This document shows positions 1 to 7,964 of a DNA stretch of 64,000 bases, piece by piece (the first letter of the stretch is position 1; every line of letters starts with the position of its first letter). The notes under the pieces were generated by a model. It was not told the DNA's origin and ran no database searches. It saw only the letters and a list, made by a program, of their open reading frames with translations. The position numbers and the translations under genes were made by a program. Source of the DNA: Oceanobacillus piezotolerans. Its GTDB lineage: Bacteria > Bacillota > Bacilli > Bacillales > Amphibacillaceae. The stretch spans positions 62,001 through 126,000 of the forward strand of contig NZ_RCHR01000002.1 of NCBI RefSeq assembly GCF_003665065.1. Reading direction: 5' to 3'.

Positions 1-390
1 TATTTTTTGTTCTTGTAAAACCCGTTTCATTCGTATTAATCGTTCATTTAATGTGATAATTTCATCAGGCAATACAAAATAATCATTCACACCAATTCGA
101 ATCAAATCTCGCAGCATGATGAAATTTTCTTTATAAGAGATATAAAGTATGACTGGTGAGTAAGAACTATTTAATTCACTTTGAATTTGTTGAATAAATT
201 CCATACTAGGAAAATCCTCAGAATCAACGATAAGCAGGATATCTGGTAAGGTTTTTACCATCTCTTTAATTGCTTGATTATGAGAAACGGTATATAAATC
301 GATCTCATCCGCAAAGGATTGCTTTGATAATTGATTTTTTACTTGTTCATCTTCACAAACTAATAAAATCTCTATCCCATCATTCGTCAT
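1..390 (-). CDS. CpaE-like Tad/Flp pilus assembly protein, N-terminal part (runs off left edge)
   Basis: An open minus-strand frame of 130 codons starts at ATG 390 (product begins MTNDGIEILLVCEDE) and runs off the window with no stop. A clear GGAGG lies about 9 bases upstream. The visible part resembles a response-regulator receiver fold: an acidic pair (E13-D14) near the N-terminus and a hydrophobic strand ending in an Asp (DILLIVDSED). CpaE proteins of Tad pilus systems have such a pseudo-receiver ahead of a MinD/ParA-like ATPase domain, which would lie outside the window. The CpaB-like gene immediately upstream supports this. It could instead be a stand-alone receiver protein, since the ATPase part is not visible. 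Confidence 0.6.
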   Translation of the reverse strand, partial: MTNDGIEILLVCEDEQVKNQLSKQSFADEIDLYTVSHNQAIKEMVKTLPDILLIVDSEDFPSMEFIQQIQSELNSSYSPVILYISYKENFIMLRDLIRIGVNDYFVLPDEIITLNERLIRMKRVLQEQKI

Positions 391-407
391 TTTCAAGTCC
401 TCCGTAA

Positions 408-1079
408 CTATTCTTTATCCCTGTTAGTTGATTGCGTATTTTCTGCTGTTTCTAGATTATCTTGGTCTTTACCAGAGTTAGCCTTTAGTACTCTTACACT
501 ATCTGCATAATTTTGGACATGAATAAGGGATGGGGCTTCTTCCACAGCTACTTCGAGTGTAACGTTAGGATTCCCTTCCTCGTTTGTCTCGACGTTAGCA
601 ACTGGAATATCTCTCATAAATATCTCTGTTTCCGGACCTTCCTCCGTACTCTGTGAAACTACTATATCTACTCGATCCAGTGCTTCAAGATTTTGGTCAA
701 AGTGTACATTATCCCATTCTGAGAACAGCTTAACTAATCGATTACCTTCTTCTGTCACGTCAGAATATGGCCGCAGCATACTGGTCGTTAAAATATCACC
801 TTCCAGCAATGGTACAATGGATACTTGATCTTCTAATTGATTTAAAGATAGTATGTGTGCATCCGTTATAAACCGATTGGGAATTTGCATCGTTCTCACA
901 TGTTCACTGCTTATTGATTCTCGAGATGGAATGTTTTTGTCTGCAATATATATTTCTGTCGTTTGTCCTAGATTTTCATTTAAATCCGCATATGTATTAA
1001 AAAACATTAAGCCGGCTATTGCAGCTAAAATAAAAGAAAGTGTAATAAATATAAGTGCTCTTCTCTTTGATTCAAACAT
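408..1079 (-). CDS. SAF-domain protein, CpaB/RcpC-like Flp pilus assembly
   Basis: The 223-residue product has one N-terminal membrane segment (about residues 8-27, LIFITLSFILAAIAGLMFF), then a SAF-like stretch (about 40-105, IYIADKNIPSRESIS) and a longer extracytoplasmic part with a charged, low-complexity tail. SAF domains of this layout occur in CpaB/RcpC, a periplasmic or outer-face component of Tad/Flp pili. It is followed after 17 bases by the CpaE-like gene in the same direction, so it is probably the first gene of a pilus operon extending left of the window. The Shine-Dalgarno (AAGGGA) is modest. CpaB is known from the family; the pilus role here is inferred from context. Confidence 0.7.
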   Translation of the reverse strand: MFESKRRALIFITLSFILAAIAGLMFFNTYADLNENLGQTTEIYIADKNIPSRESISSEHVRTMQIPNRFITDAHILSLNQLEDQVSIVPLLEGDILTTSMLRPYSDVTEEGNRLVKLFSEWDNVHFDQNLEALDRVDIVVSQSTEEGPETEIFMRDIPVANVETNEEGNPNVTLEVAVEEAPSLIHVQNYADSVRVLKANSGKDQDNLETAENTQSTNRDKE

Positions 1080-1713
1080 GCTTCACATTCCCTTCTCCTG
1101 TTATTCACTACTAAATTATTAATTACCTAGTGGATTTTCTCTATAGAGGAAAATGCTGGTTAGTAGGTCGCTCTATCTAAACTTTTAAACTAATTAGCAA
1201 AATATGTCAATTTGAGCAGTAATCCTTTCGCAACATTAGACATTAAATTAGTCCTATTTATGAAACCCAAATGTAAACAAAAAAATATAATTTGAGAACA
1301 ATACAAAAGATAATTAATGACAAAGTAGGATAATCCCAAAAGATTCGACAGGCATAAATGCACAAGTTTAAATATTGCTAGTTATAAGTGTTCATTTATT
1401 ATTACTATTTGATTACAATCTCTTTTTTTATAATGAAAAGAAATGCTTTTAGCTTGAATTATTCTAATAATTTTAACCCGAAGCTCCATTAGCTGAACCA
1501 AATTTCGCGCTTTTTCTAGTTCCACACTCCCTGAATCATAACCCTTATTTATATGTATTAAAGGAGCAGAAACTCCACTATAAATGCCACATTGAAAATG
1601 AAGTAAAATCCACTTTTTATTAAAACCAGTAGGACAGGTATGGATCCAATCTTCACATATAATCACTAATTTAGTGAAAGCTACTGTTAAACAATTTTTG
1701 GAGGAAAAACACG
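1080..1713. other. Intergenic region without a supported gene
   Basis: This 630-base AT-rich stretch separates the leftward pilus genes from a rightward small gene. Apart from the candidate promoter at 1182-1210 and the ribosome binding site just before 1714, I see no RNA element or supported gene. A 112-codon minus-strand frame covers 1382-1720 but has no Shine-Dalgarno. Confidence 0.5.
1182..1210 (-). promoter_or_regulatory. Candidate SigA promoter for the pilus genes
   Basis: Reading the minus strand, TTGACA (1205-1210) is followed after exactly 17 bases by TAAAAG (1182-1187). The -35 is a perfect match and the -10 matches 4 of 6. It lies about 100 bases ahead of the CpaB-like start, in an otherwise gene-free stretch. 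Confidence 0.45.
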
Positions 1714-1965
1714 ATGCCAAAAAAACACCAAAGAAAATTCACCAATTTCGAAGCGATCGAACGTTCAAAAAATGAATTGATACCAGAGGAATTTCCAGAG
1801 GGGGCTTTTGGCTCCCCAGTTAATTCAAAAGAACCTGTGGAAGGAAAATCGACACCTTGGGAAGAAGGCCAGAAAAGGATGAGTGCGTTTGTTTATCCAG
1901 ATGAGGAGCAGCACGATGATTTACCTAGACAATTACCAGGGAGTCACCCTCTACATGATGAGTGA
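1714..1965 (+). CDS. Small hypothetical protein (83 aa)
   Basis: An ATG is preceded at good spacing by GGAGG (about 1700). The 83-residue product is hydrophilic and acidic, starts with a basic stretch (MPKKHQRKF) and contains conserved-looking motifs such as EEFPEGAFGSP, WEEGQ and a C-terminal PLHDE. It has no cysteines or membrane segment, so it should be cytosolic. I have an impression of similar short unnamed proteins in Bacillaceae but cannot name the family. A hairpin just downstream may end its transcript. The strong RBS and codon pattern support a real gene; the function is unknown. Confidence 0.7.
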   Translation: MPKKHQRKFTNFEAIERSKNELIPEEFPEGAFGSPVNSKEPVEGKSTPWEEGQKRMSAFVYPDEEQHDDLPRQLPGSHPLHDE

Positions 1966-1991
1966 TTTACAATTAAAACAGGGCACAAGAA

Positions 1992-2022
1992 AAGGAGCAT
2001 AACTTATTAAGTCATGCTCCTT
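1992..2022 (+). terminator. Hairpin after the 83-aa gene
   Basis: AAGGAGCAT (1992-2000) pairs with ATGCTCCTT (2014-2022), with a further ACTTA/TAAGT pairing inside. The stem is strong but no good T-run follows on either strand, so terminator function is uncertain. Confidence 0.4.
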
Positions 2023-2150
2023 CAACAATGTTCTATTTGTTAATTCCTTTGAGGTTTACTAGTCAGAAACTACGGGTACATTGCCCTTTAAATTTATAGT
2101 GAGTAAACTAGTTACTTTGATATTTTCTAATTGCTGTATTGGTATTGTCC

Positions 2151-2426
2151 CTATTTTGCCACTTTTTTTAAAACAAAATAAGCACAACCAAAGTTACAGT
2201 ATTCATATAAATAATCATCTAAGGCACCAATCTTCGTTTCAAAAGAGGCTTTTGTGTTTCGATCTTGGTAGAACCCCTTTAGGCGAAGCTGGTTATATCC
2301 CCAATCCCCAACGATAAAATCATATTTAGCTAAGATATCAGAATATCGATCTTTAAAGGCACTCTCTTGGAAACCATCTTTTATATTCTCAATTAATTCA
2401 TACTTTTTCCCATGCAGTTCTATCAA
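2151..2426 (-). CDS. yutD: YutD family protein (DUF1027)
   Basis: The 91-residue protein contains the stretch KYDFIVGDWGYNQLRLKGFY and ends with FGCAYFVLKK, which I recognise as the DUF1027/YutD family of Bacillaceae. The start is TTG at 2426, chosen because AGAGGTG stands at proper spacing upstream and no in-frame ATG lies near. Molecular function is unknown. In B. subtilis yutD lies close to lytH and yunB, and both are found just to the right here, so position supports orthology. It is a single-gene unit facing away from the lipoprotein gene that follows. Confidence 0.85.
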   Translation of the reverse strand: MIELHGKKYELIENIKDGFQESAFKDRYSDILAKYDFIVGDWGYNQLRLKGFYQDRNTKASFETKIGALDDYLYEYCNFGCAYFVLKKVAK

Positions 2427-2560
2427 CTCAGGTTCACCTCTCTTAAGCTGAATCTATTTTACCACATTTTCCCCGTCTGTTCATTAGCATAAAATAAATT
2501 GCATGAATTCTTGCTGATTTACCAAACTAGAAAAGAGAAATCATCATTAAGGAGGAAGAA

Positions 2561-3115
2561 ATGATGTACAAGAAGAATGGCTTACTAATTATCCTACTTG
2601 GTCTCTTTATTATAGGTGGCTGTACGGGGAATAACAATGCTACCCAAACCGAAGATATTTCAGACCCACTTAATCCGGACAGAGAAACTGAGAGGAATAC
2701 GGAGTTTAATGAAAAACTAGGCTATGTTCACTTCTCTAAGGATGAAATCGACGTTGAGGAAGAAACAAGATCTGCAACCATTGATAGAAATCAATATGCA
2801 GACATGATAACAAGAACCATACTCCAAAACGATGGTTTTGATGAGGTAGCAACACTTGTAACAGATCAAGAGGTACTTATTGCTTATGAAAAATCGGGCG
2901 ACTTAGGCAGTGAAGAAGCTGCAGATATTGCTGTAAAGACAGCAGAATCTTTCATGCCTCGTTTTTTTGAAGTATACGTATCAGATAATCCTGCTCTAAT
3001 CCATGATATCCAAAGTTTGCACAATTCAACAACGAACCGTAACTACGATAATACGATTAACCAGATTATCAAAGAAATGAAGAAGACACCACAAGGAATG
3101 ACTAACAATAAATAG
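2561..3115 (+). CDS. Sporulation lipoprotein, YhcN/YlaJ family
   Basis: The product of 184 residues begins with a lipoprotein signal (LLIILLGLFIIGGC, lipidation at Cys21 or Cys20 depending on start). A variable Asn/Thr-rich segment follows, then a domain of about 110 residues with RNQYADMITRTIL and DEVATLVTDQEVLIAYE typical of YhcN/YlaJ spore lipoproteins. In B. subtilis YhcN is in the inner spore membrane. AAGGAGG precedes two adjacent ATG codons (2561 and 2564); either may be used. The gene lies 55 bases before lytH in the same direction, and no strong terminator separates them, so the two may be co-expressed during sporulation. Confidence 0.8.
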   Translation: MMYKKNGLLIILLGLFIIGGCTGNNNATQTEDISDPLNPDRETERNTEFNEKLGYVHFSKDEIDVEEETRSATIDRNQYADMITRTILQNDGFDEVATLVTDQEVLIAYEKSGDLGSEEAADIAVKTAESFMPRFFEVYVSDNPALIHDIQSLHNSTTNRNYDNTINQIIKEMKKTPQGMTNNK

Positions 3116-3170
3116 CCATGTAAGAAATTACATGACAACAAACGATAATAAAGCCAGGAGGTGAGAAAGT

Positions 3171-4148
3171 TTGTACGGTAAGCTTCAAATCGCAGTTACC
3201 ATCCAACTGTTACTTCTATTTGTTGGATTTAATACAGTGGCTTTTGCGGAAGAAAAAGAACCGTCGATTTATGACGAGCGAATGGCATTATATAAGAAAA
3301 CAGAGACATTAACTCAAATACCATGGATTTACTTTGCAGCCATCGACAACTTTGAACGCAATATACAGGATAGCAATGAACCTGAAAAGGTAGTATCTAT
3401 AAATATTCCCGATGAAATTTGGTTTGGAATTGGAAATAGCGGCAGTAATACCGATACTCAAATCATTAACATATTCGAGGGGAAAGGAAAAGATGGCAAT
3501 GGTGATGGAAAGGCAGAAATCGATAATCCAGAAGACATTTTATATACCATGGCAAATCTCCTTTTAGAGTACGGACCAACAGAAGACGATATCAAAATAG
3601 GGCTATGGAATTATTATAAGCGTGATCTGACAGTTCAAACAATCATGAATACATCCAAGGTATTCCGTAGATTTGGAGATATAAATTTAACAGACCGTGA
3701 TTTTCCTGTTAACATTAGATACAATTATAGTTATCGTAATACTTGGGGAGACCGTCGTGGTTTTGGAGGTCTACGTATGCATGAAGGTACAGACATTTTT
3801 GCTGATTACGGAACTCCTGTTCATTCCACCACATATGGCGTTGTTGAAGTGATGGGTTGGAACTTATACGGAGGATGGCGTATCGGAATCCGGGATATTT
3901 ATAATATCTATCATTACTATGCTCACATGAGCGGTTTCCAGGAAGACTTACAAGTTGGGCAAGTCCTGAAACCAGGAGATGTAATTGGAAGTGTTGGTTC
4001 TTCTGGATACGGCCCACCTGGCACGTCTGGTAAATTCCCTCCACACCTTCATTATGGAATGTACAAGGATAACGGATATAGCGAATTTTCATTTGACCCT
4101 TTCCCATATTTAAACAAATGGGAACGAATGGCAAAAGAGAAGAAATAA
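3171..4148 (+). CDS. lytH: LytH-type L-Ala-D-Glu endopeptidase, sporulation M23 peptidase
   Basis: A 325-residue secreted peptidase. Residues 5-26 form a signal peptide ending near AFA. The C-terminal LytM/M23 domain carries the zinc ligands H204 and D208 (HEGTD) and H294 (in HLHYG), plus the catalytic-type H252 region (HYYAHM). In B. subtilis LytH trims peptide side chains to single L-Ala residues in spore cortex peptidoglycan. The long N-terminal region (residues 30-185) with WIYFAAIDNFERN matches LytH rather than simple LytM proteins. The start is TTG 3171 behind a strong AGGAGGTGAG. Placement between yutD and yunB agrees with B. subtilis gene order. Confidence 0.9.
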   Translation: MYGKLQIAVTIQLLLLFVGFNTVAFAEEKEPSIYDERMALYKKTETLTQIPWIYFAAIDNFERNIQDSNEPEKVVSINIPDEIWFGIGNSGSNTDTQIINIFEGKGKDGNGDGKAEIDNPEDILYTMANLLLEYGPTEDDIKIGLWNYYKRDLTVQTIMNTSKVFRRFGDINLTDRDFPVNIRYNYSYRNTWGDRRGFGGLRMHEGTDIFADYGTPVHSTTYGVVEVMGWNLYGGWRIGIRDIYNIYHYYAHMSGFQEDLQVGQVLKPGDVIGSVGSSGYGPPGTSGKFPPHLHYGMYKDNGYSEFSFDPFPYLNKWERMAKEKK

Positions 4149-4154
4149 GAACAA

Positions 4155-4187
4155 AGCCTCTACCATTATTGGTAAAGGCTCTTATTT
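4155..4187 (+). terminator. Intrinsic terminator of lytH
   Basis: AGCCTCTACCA (4155-4165) pairs with TGGTAAAGGCT (4170-4180) with one mismatch and is followed by CTTATTTTTT. Confidence 0.75.
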
Positions 4188-4189
4188 TT

Positions 4190-4297
4190 TCATTCCGGAT
4201 CTTTCGCTCGTTTCATGGCGTGGCGAATGCTTAATCCAAGTCCACCCCAGATAATAACAATCCCAATAACCATAAGGAGAATTGCTCCAGCTGTCAT
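4190..4297 (-). CDS. metS: MetS-like small subunit of NSS amino-acid importer (35 aa)
   Basis: A 35-codon frame (MTAGAILLMVIGIVIIWGG, then LGLSIRHAMKRAKDPE) begins 1 base after the stop of the NSS symporter gene, with GGGAGG inside the 3' end of that gene. The peptide has one membrane helix (residues 4-22) and a basic amphipathic tail. This matches the small MetS family, known from Corynebacterium glutamicum, where MetS is needed with the NSS protein MetP for methionine and alanine uptake. The one-base spacing implies translational coupling. The gene is easily missed because of its size. Its partner's substrate here is inferred, not proven. Confidence 0.85.
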   Translation of the reverse strand: MTAGAILLMVIGIVIIWGGLGLSIRHAMKRAKDPE

Positions 4298-4298
4298 A

Positions 4299-5831
4299 TT
4301 ATTTAGCCTCCCTTGTTTCTTCAGTTATTTTTGTTGGGTCTTTTTTCCATTTTGTTAAAGAAATAAGAATCCCTATTACAAGAGCTCCTGCAGCTACAAC
4401 CCAGCCACTATAGAGGATAAATGTGTCTGAATATCCTTCGTAGTTCCCTGTAGGTGTATCGAACCGCTTCAATAGATTCTGAACAAATAATTGAACCATC
4501 ATAAACCCTAATATGATTGGAGTAATGATACTTAGACTAATCGTCCACCAAGCTCCTAAACGAATATCAGACACTTCATCTGCATGTGCTTGCAGGTCTT
4601 TTACTTGACGTAGGATCCATGTGACTACAACTACTTCTACAAGACCAATAAATGCAACACCAAATTGGTTAATGAAGTAATCAACTGCATCTAAGAAGAA
4701 CAATCCACCTTGAGTGGCATAGAGCAAGGAAAGAATAGCAGATAATCCACCACCGTATAGAACTGCCTTCGTACGAGTTATTTTAAACTTATCCATTAGG
4801 GCAGAGATATAGGCCTCTGAAATAGAAATTAAAGAAGTTAACCCCGCAAGTACAAGCGATACAAAGAACAAAATACCAATAAAACCATTTAAAAATGGGA
4901 GTTCATTAATAATTTGCGGGAATACCACAAAAGCTAAACCGACTCCACCTGCTACCACTTCATCAATTCCAACTCCCGCTTGACCTGCCATAAAACCAAG
5001 CGTGGCAAACACACCGATACCTGCTAATAATTCAAAGCTGGAATTACCAAAACCAACAATAAACGCATTATTTGTAATATCCGATCTCTTCGGCAAATAA
5101 CTTGAGTAAGCAATCATAATAGCAAAAGCGATGGATAAACTAAAGAATATTTGTCCGTATGCTGCAACCCAAACATCAGGGGACATAATAGCTTCAAAAT
5201 CAGGTTGAAAGAATGCATTTAAGCCTTCAATGGCACCTGGTAAAGTTAGCGCATATATCACAATAAATAAGAATAAGACCACTAGTAATGGAAGAAAAAT
5301 TCGGTTGGCTATCTCTATTCCTTTCCTAACCCCTGCAAACAGGATTACGAAAACAACAGCCCATACTATGATTAAGGGAATAAGAACACCTGGTACTATG
5401 CTACCTACCTGTCCTGGAACCTCCACAATTTGCAAATACTCATTAAACAAAAAACCTTCCGTATCCGCTCCCCAGCTTTGGTTAATTGAGAAAACAGTAT
5501 ACGACATGGCCCAAGCAAGAATGACCGCATAGTAAGTAGAAATAACAAAGGCAACTAAGGCACCCCACCAACCAAGCCATTCTGCCTTTTTGTTCATCCG
5601 ACTAAATGATAATGGAGCAGAACCACGATACTTGTGACCAATGGTAAATTCCATAATTAATAATGGAATACCCGCAGTTAGTAAAGCAAAGAGATAGGGA
5701 ATGAAGAACGCCCCTCCACCATTTTCATATGCCACCGCTGGGAAGCGCCAAATGTTACCAAGACCAATTGCTGAACCTGCAGCTGCTAAAATAAAACCCG
5801 CTCTTGTGCCCCATTGAGATCTTGTTTCCAT
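4299..5831 (-). CDS. Neurotransmitter:sodium symporter (NSS) family amino-acid transporter
   Basis: A 510-residue polytopic membrane protein with about 12 helices. The first helix carries the LeuT-type unwound sodium/substrate site (GSAIGLGNIWRFP, about residues 19-31), which is diagnostic for NSS. It should import a neutral amino acid with sodium. The MetS-like subunit gene directly downstream points to a MetP-type methionine/alanine importer. A near-consensus SigA promoter lies about 100 bases upstream and AGGAGG precedes the start. Length is normal for bacterial members. The substrate is inference; other NSS proteins take tryptophan, tyrosine or branched amino acids. Confidence 0.9.
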   Translation of the reverse strand: METRSQWGTRAGFILAAAGSAIGLGNIWRFPAVAYENGGGAFFIPYLFALLTAGIPLLIMEFTIGHKYRGSAPLSFSRMNKKAEWLGWWGALVAFVISTYYAVILAWAMSYTVFSINQSWGADTEGFLFNEYLQIVEVPGQVGSIVPGVLIPLIIVWAVVFVILFAGVRKGIEIANRIFLPLLVVLFLFIVIYALTLPGAIEGLNAFFQPDFEAIMSPDVWVAAYGQIFFSLSIAFAIMIAYSSYLPKRSDITNNAFIVGFGNSSFELLAGIGVFATLGFMAGQAGVGIDEVVAGGVGLAFVVFPQIINELPFLNGFIGILFFVSLVLAGLTSLISISEAYISALMDKFKITRTKAVLYGGGLSAILSLLYATQGGLFFLDAVDYFINQFGVAFIGLVEVVVVTWILRQVKDLQAHADEVSDIRLGAWWTISLSIITPIILGFMMVQLFVQNLLKRFDTPTGNYEGYSDTFILYSGWVVAAGALVIGILISLTKWKKDPTKITEETREAK

Positions 5832-5932
5832 AAGAATAACCTCCTTTTAGCTAACTTCCTTAGTCAGTATTTGAATCCGCTTACATAAAATTAATATTTT
5901 AAATATTGTTACTATACATTATTTTCATGTGT

Positions 5933-5960
5933 ATTATACCGTACTATCACGTTATGTCAA
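5933..5960 (-). promoter_or_regulatory. SigA promoter of the NSS-metS operon
   Basis: On the minus strand TTGACA (5955-5960) and TATAAT (5933-5938) are both perfect consensus hexamers, separated by 16 bases. No riboswitch fold is evident in the roughly 95-base leader. Confidence 0.75.
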
Positions 5961-5982
5961 TTTTTTCAGATAAATTTTTTAA

Positions 5983-6026
5983 TTAAAAAGAATTCCCTCA
6001 CCTAAAGGGGTGAAGGAACTCTTTTT
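5983..6026 (-). terminator. Intrinsic terminator of the NhaC-family transporter gene
   Basis: AGAGTTCCTTCACCCC pairs across a short loop with GGTGAGGGAATTCT on the minus strand and is followed by TTTTTAATT. The stem begins within the last codons of the gene. Confidence 0.75.
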
Positions 6027-7575
6027 ATGCCTTTCTTTTTGAAAGGCTGTGAATAAGAAAACTAATTCCAATTAATACTCCTAAAGTAATAACCAGTGAT
6101 AGCACTAGTTGATGCGTAAAGCCAACAATTAAATATCCAATCACTCCTACTGAGGCTGCAAGTAGTGCATATGGTAATTGGGTAAGCACGTGGTCAATGT
6201 GGTTGGAACCTGCACCTGTTGACGATAGGATTGTTGTATCCGAAATCGGTGAGCAATGATCACCAAATACAGAACCAGCAAGAACAGCTGCTAGAGAAGG
6301 CAGCAGCATTTCCATATCTGTCACTACAGCAACTTCTGCTGCAATTGGAAGCATAATTCCAAATGTTCCCCATGATGTACCAGTTGCAAGTGCCATAAAC
6401 CCAGCAATGATAAAAAATAGAACCGGCAGGAAGGAAGCGCTGATGGATGCTTCACTGAATTTCTCTGCAAAGTATACTCCTGTTTCCAATCTATCAAGAA
6501 TGGAGCCTATCATCCAAGCTAAGATTAGAATATAGATGGCGGGAAGCATCGTTTTAAAACCCTCTACAAAGATTTTTCCAACATTCGCTTTTGGCTGATC
6601 TAACTGCAGATGGAATAATAAGGATAACAATACAGCAGCAGCGCCACCAATAGTGAGAGAAAGATTTACATTCGTATTAGCAAAAATAGTTAAGATCGTA
6701 ACATTGTCACCACTCGCATATGCACCAGTGATTATCATGGATAACACGGTACCGACTACAAGAGCAATAATCGGCAGAATTAAATGATAAACTTTCCCGT
6801 TCTGATGCGGTGTAAAAGTATCACTTAGGTCTCCAGGTGCATGACTTGAGTTAGGATCGAGCAACTCTCCTGTTTGTAAAGCACGCTCTTCATGTTTACG
6901 CATTGGACCAATATCCATTTTCAAGCAAGCCACTAGAAATACAAGAATAATGGCAGAAATGGCATAAAAGTTTAATGGAATTATTTGAATAAAAGCTGTA
7001 AAAGGCTCTATATTTGTTATTTCATTCGCTGCAAATATTGCTCCTAATATCCCAATAATATACGCTCCCCAACTAGAAATTGGAGAAATAACTGTAGCTG
7101 GTGCTGCAGTAGAATCAATATAATATGCTAGCTTTGCACGTGAAACACGATGTCGGTCCGTCAAAGGCCTAGCAATTTGACCAACTGCTAAGCTATTGAA
7201 ATAATCATCAATAAAAATAATCATGCCTAGTATACCTGTCATTAATTGCGCTCCGACTCTAGTCTTCACACGCTTCATCATCCATTCTCCAAATGCGCGA
7301 CTGCCTCCAGAAGCTTGTAAGAATGCAGTCATCATTCCAAGTAATAGCAAGAATGCTAATAATAAAATATTCCCGGTATTTAAAGCACCCTCTGAAATAA
7401 AGATTCCGTAGAATACAGTCCATATTTCTTTTAGAGATGCTAAAGGACTAAAATCATGAATAAATAATGCTCCTAAAATAATACCTGCACCTAATGACAA
7501 TAATACTTTCCTTGTTACAATAACAAGGATGAGCATTAATACAGCAGGTATAATCGAATAAATAGTTCCTTCCAT
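6025..7575 (-). CDS. NhaC-family transporter under lysine riboswitch, probable lysine importer
   Basis: This is a 516-residue protein with about 12 membrane helices and NhaC-superfamily motifs such as GMIIFIDDYFNSLAVG and FGDHCSPISDTTILSSTGAG. Family members exchange Na+ for H+ or for small organic solutes. The leader contains a full lysine riboswitch with a terminator, and NhaC-like proteins with this leader have been proposed as lysine transporters (LysW type, distinct from the APC family LysP). I therefore call it a probable lysine transporter rather than a generic Na+/H+ antiporter. ATG 7575 has ACGGAGG upstream. The substrate rests on the riboswitch, not on residues in the protein. Confidence 0.85.
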   Translation of the reverse strand: MEGTIYSIIPAVLMLILVIVTRKVLLSLGAGIILGALFIHDFSPLASLKEIWTVFYGIFISEGALNTGNILLLAFLLLLGMMTAFLQASGGSRAFGEWMMKRVKTRVGAQLMTGILGMIIFIDDYFNSLAVGQIARPLTDRHRVSRAKLAYYIDSTAAPATVISPISSWGAYIIGILGAIFAANEITNIEPFTAFIQIIPLNFYAISAIILVFLVACLKMDIGPMRKHEERALQTGELLDPNSSHAPGDLSDTFTPHQNGKVYHLILPIIALVVGTVLSMIITGAYASGDNVTILTIFANTNVNLSLTIGGAAAVLLSLLFHLQLDQPKANVGKIFVEGFKTMLPAIYILILAWMIGSILDRLETGVYFAEKFSEASISASFLPVLFFIIAGFMALATGTSWGTFGIMLPIAAEVAVVTDMEMLLPSLAAVLAGSVFGDHCSPISDTTILSSTGAGSNHIDHVLTQLPYALLAASVGVIGYLIVGFTHQLVLSLVITLGVLIGISFLIHSLSKRKA

Positions 7576-7664
7576 GTTGCTTTACCTCCGTGTAATGTTT
7601 TTACATACAAGCGGGAAATTTGCTGACTTCTCTTTGAAATGCATCAGGATGTTGTTTTTTTGCA

Positions 7665-7701
7665 TACAAAAAGCAAAGATAGAAAATAACTTATCTTTGC
7701 T
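7665..7701 (-). terminator. Terminator arm of the lysine riboswitch
   Basis: AGCAAAGATA (7692-7701 read on the minus strand) pairs with TATCTTTGCT (7672-7681), followed by a T-run. It sits between the aptamer and the transporter start, as expected for lysine-induced termination. Confidence 0.85.
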
Positions 7702-7730
7702 TCATACAAAATATACGTTATCCTCCATTT

Positions 7731-7910
7731 CGATCAGTAGTTCTCCACGCACACTTGCTGCATGACAGTATGCCCCTTATTCAAGAACATACCAGCTATA
7801 ATAAGTTTGACCCTTATTACGCTTCGGCAAACAAACCTTTCATCAGCACTCATCGTTGTCATTCTCCTGCTAACTAATTATTTTGCCTGCGCCTCTACCT
7901 CACCGATCTG
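7731..7910 (-). ncRNA. Lysine riboswitch (L box) aptamer
   Basis: Read on the minus strand, the leader shows the L-box landmarks in order: GAGGTAGAGGCGC (7889-7901), GATGAAAGG (7836-7844), GCCGAAG (7822-7828), GGGGCATACTGTCATGC, and finally GTGGAGAACTACTGATC (7732-7748), which closes the P1 helix with GATCGGTGAG at the 5' end. A terminator follows at 7665-7701. The layout predicts that lysine binding stabilises the terminator and shuts down the downstream transporter. The promoter at 7936-7964 lies just upstream, at the very end of yunB. Confidence 0.95.
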
Positions 7911-7935
7911 AGGTTGAATATGAATTTATGACACT

Positions 7936-7964
7936 ACTATACTAGATTATTCATCATCTTGCAA
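7936..7964 (-). promoter_or_regulatory. SigA promoter of the lysine-riboswitch transcript
   Basis: On the minus strand TTGCAA (7959-7964), a 17-base spacer and TATAGT (7936-7941). The -35 overlaps the last codons of yunB and the start site falls a few bases before the aptamer. Confidence 0.6.

Noticed and set aside
1382-1720. Minus-strand frame of 112 codons
   Set aside because: No Shine-Dalgarno, odd composition, and its start overlaps the start of the well-supported 83-residue gene on the other strand.
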